64,000 nucleotides of DNA from Flavobacteriales bacterium (lineage in GTDB: Bacteria > Bacteroidota > Bacteroidia > Flavobacteriales_D > Sanyastnellaceae). Where the stretch lies: positions 158,882 through 222,881 of the forward strand of contig JAIBBG010000002.1 in assembly GCA_019694805.1 (NCBI GenBank), written 5' to 3'. The notes below the pieces were generated by a model. The model had not been told where the DNA came from and did no database searches. It worked only from the letters and a program-made list of their open reading frames with translations. The translations under genes and the position numbers were made by a program. This document shows, piece after piece, positions 63,114-64,000 of this stretch; position 1 is the first letter of the stretch; each line of letters starts with the position of its first letter.

Positions 63114-64000
63114 ATGATCAACTGTGCTATTATCGGATACGGCTACTGGGGCCCCAACCTCGTACGCAATTTTTCTTCAGCGGCCAACGCTTCAGTAAAA
63201 CTTGTGGCAGACCTGCGTCCGGAGCGTTTGAATCTCGTGAAGAAAAATTACCCGATGATTGAAGTCACTACAGACATCGACTCGATCTGGGGGGATGCCG
63301 GCATCGATGCAGTAATCATTGCCACGCCAGTTTTCACACATTTTGATCTCGCCAAAAAAGCATTGAATTCAGGTAAGCATGTATTGCTGGAAAAGCCCAT
63401 GACTGATACGGTGGCTCATGCGCTTGAGTTGATTGAGCTTGCTCAATCTAAAGGCAAAGTGCTGATGGTTGATCATACATTTTTGTACACCTCGGCCGTA
63501 CAGAAAATGAAGAGCCTGATTGATCAGGGCGATATCGGGAAAGTGAAATATTTTGATTCCACCAGAATCAATCTTGGGTTAATCCAACAGGATGTCAATG
63601 TGCTTTGGGACTTGGCACCACACGATATTTCCATCCTGGATTATCTGATGCCCGAAAAACCTCGCAGTGTGCAAGCCACGGGCGTGAGTCATATTCACAA
63701 TGGCATCGAAAACATTGCATACCTCACGGTGAATTATGACTCTGACTTTATTGCTCACTTCAGTTGCTCATGGTCTTCCCCAGTGAAAATCCGCACCATG
63801 CTGCTTGGAGGTGACAAGAAAATGGTTGTCTTCAACGACATGGAGCCCACAGAAAAAATCAAAATCTACGACACCGCACATACAGTGAGCAGTGATGAGG
63901 AAAAACAACGTGTTCTCGTTGATTATCGCGTCGGAGATGTATACATTCCAAAATTGGAAATCAAAGAAGCTCTAGGTGGAATGGCCAAAGATTTCATCGA
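63114..64000 (+). CDS. Gfo/Idh/MocA-family NAD(P)-dependent dehydrogenase (partial, C-terminus outside window)
   Basis: The first 295 codons of a sugar oxidoreductase. Rossmann motif AIIGYGYWGPNLVRN at about 5-19, VIIATPVFTHFDLAKKALNSGKHVLLEKP with the catalytic-region EKP, then DHTFLYTSAVQKMK and LWDLAPHDISILDYL. The pattern is close to WbpB/WlbA-type enzymes that oxidise UDP-amino sugars for surface polysaccharides, so a glycan cluster may continue beyond the window; that is inference. A near-match box GATATTTG-CCGCC is at 63088-63100. Confidence 0.93.
   Translation, partial: MINCAIIGYGYWGPNLVRNFSSAANASVKLVADLRPERLNLVKKNYPMIEVTTDIDSIWGDAGIDAVIIATPVFTHFDLAKKALNSGKHVLLEKPMTDTVAHALELIELAQSKGKVLMVDHTFLYTSAVQKMKSLIDQGDIGKVKYFDSTRINLGLIQQDVNVLWDLAPHDISILDYLMPEKPRSVQATGVSHIHNGIENIAYLTVNYDSDFIAHFSCSWSSPVKIRTMLLGGDKKMVVFNDMEPTEKIKIYDTAHTVSSDEEKQRVLVDYRVGDVYIPKLEIKEALGGMAKDFI

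Overview
The window is chromosomal DNA of a heterotrophic Bacteroidota bacterium, most likely in or near Flavobacteriales. Several independent signs agree. There are type IX secretion (T9SS) sorting domains (genes ending at 44776 and 58973, and a broken one near 16400). pheS and pheT lie far apart and SecD/SecF are fused. Ribosome sites carry no clear Shine-Dalgarno sequence. Promoter-like TAnnTTTG boxes, the known Bacteroidota -7 element, precede many genes. I see no phage, insertion sequence, integrase or CRISPR array; this is mostly core genome with some lineage-specific genes.

Layout. 1-4000: pdhC (partial) and pdhA of pyruvate dehydrogenase, pheS, and a cyclophilin lipoprotein, all on the minus strand. 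4100-7100: small lipoproteins, a tRNA-Pro(GGG) and a TonB-C-domain protein. 7185-12418: a cyanophycin storage module with cphA (synthetase) divergent from cphB (cyanophycinase), then an isoaspartyl peptidase/asparaginase coupled to a YdeI-like gene. 12553-17360: alpha/beta hydrolase, DUF2233 protein, a secreted protein whose T9SS signal is broken by frameshifts, and an exported FrnE/DsbA-like protein. 17507-20061: pheT behind a structured leader. 20104-28773: alanine dehydrogenase, PAP2 phosphatase, TsaE, HMG-CoA lyase, GRAM protein, SDR, MsrA and several unknowns. 28786-41057: envelope genes (DUF5723 barrel, CarboxypepD_reg protein, ICMT-like membrane protein, a beta-barrel and a 1035-aa TPR protein) and gyrB. 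41222-48254: Nnr, TsaC-like, transaldolase-like, 4-TM protein, T9SS protein, CinA and L28. 48440-56020: SecDF, Kup, TatA-like and an MsbA-like ABC exporter. 56283-64000: asparagine synthetase, CpcT/CpeT-like lipoprotein, a 1073-aa adhesin-like T9SS cargo, a methyltransferase and a Gfo/Idh dehydrogenase cut by the window end.

How the genes connect. The cyanophycin set can make the Asp/Arg polymer, cut it to beta-Asp-Arg, and probably split that to free amino acids; asnB and alanine dehydrogenase elsewhere also touch amino-acid nitrogen. SecDF, TatA, the exporter and the T9SS cargoes are envelope and secretion functions.

The most unusual signals are: (1) a class of promoters placed exactly 4 nt before the start codon, implying leaderless mRNAs; (2) a 12-bp stem with a tRNA T-arm-like motif in the pheT leader; (3) a pair of paralogous Cys-motif membrane proteins; (4) a T9SS sorting domain broken across frames; (5) a terminator-like hairpin between a promoter box and gyrB. 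All functional calls come from reading sequence; no database search was run.
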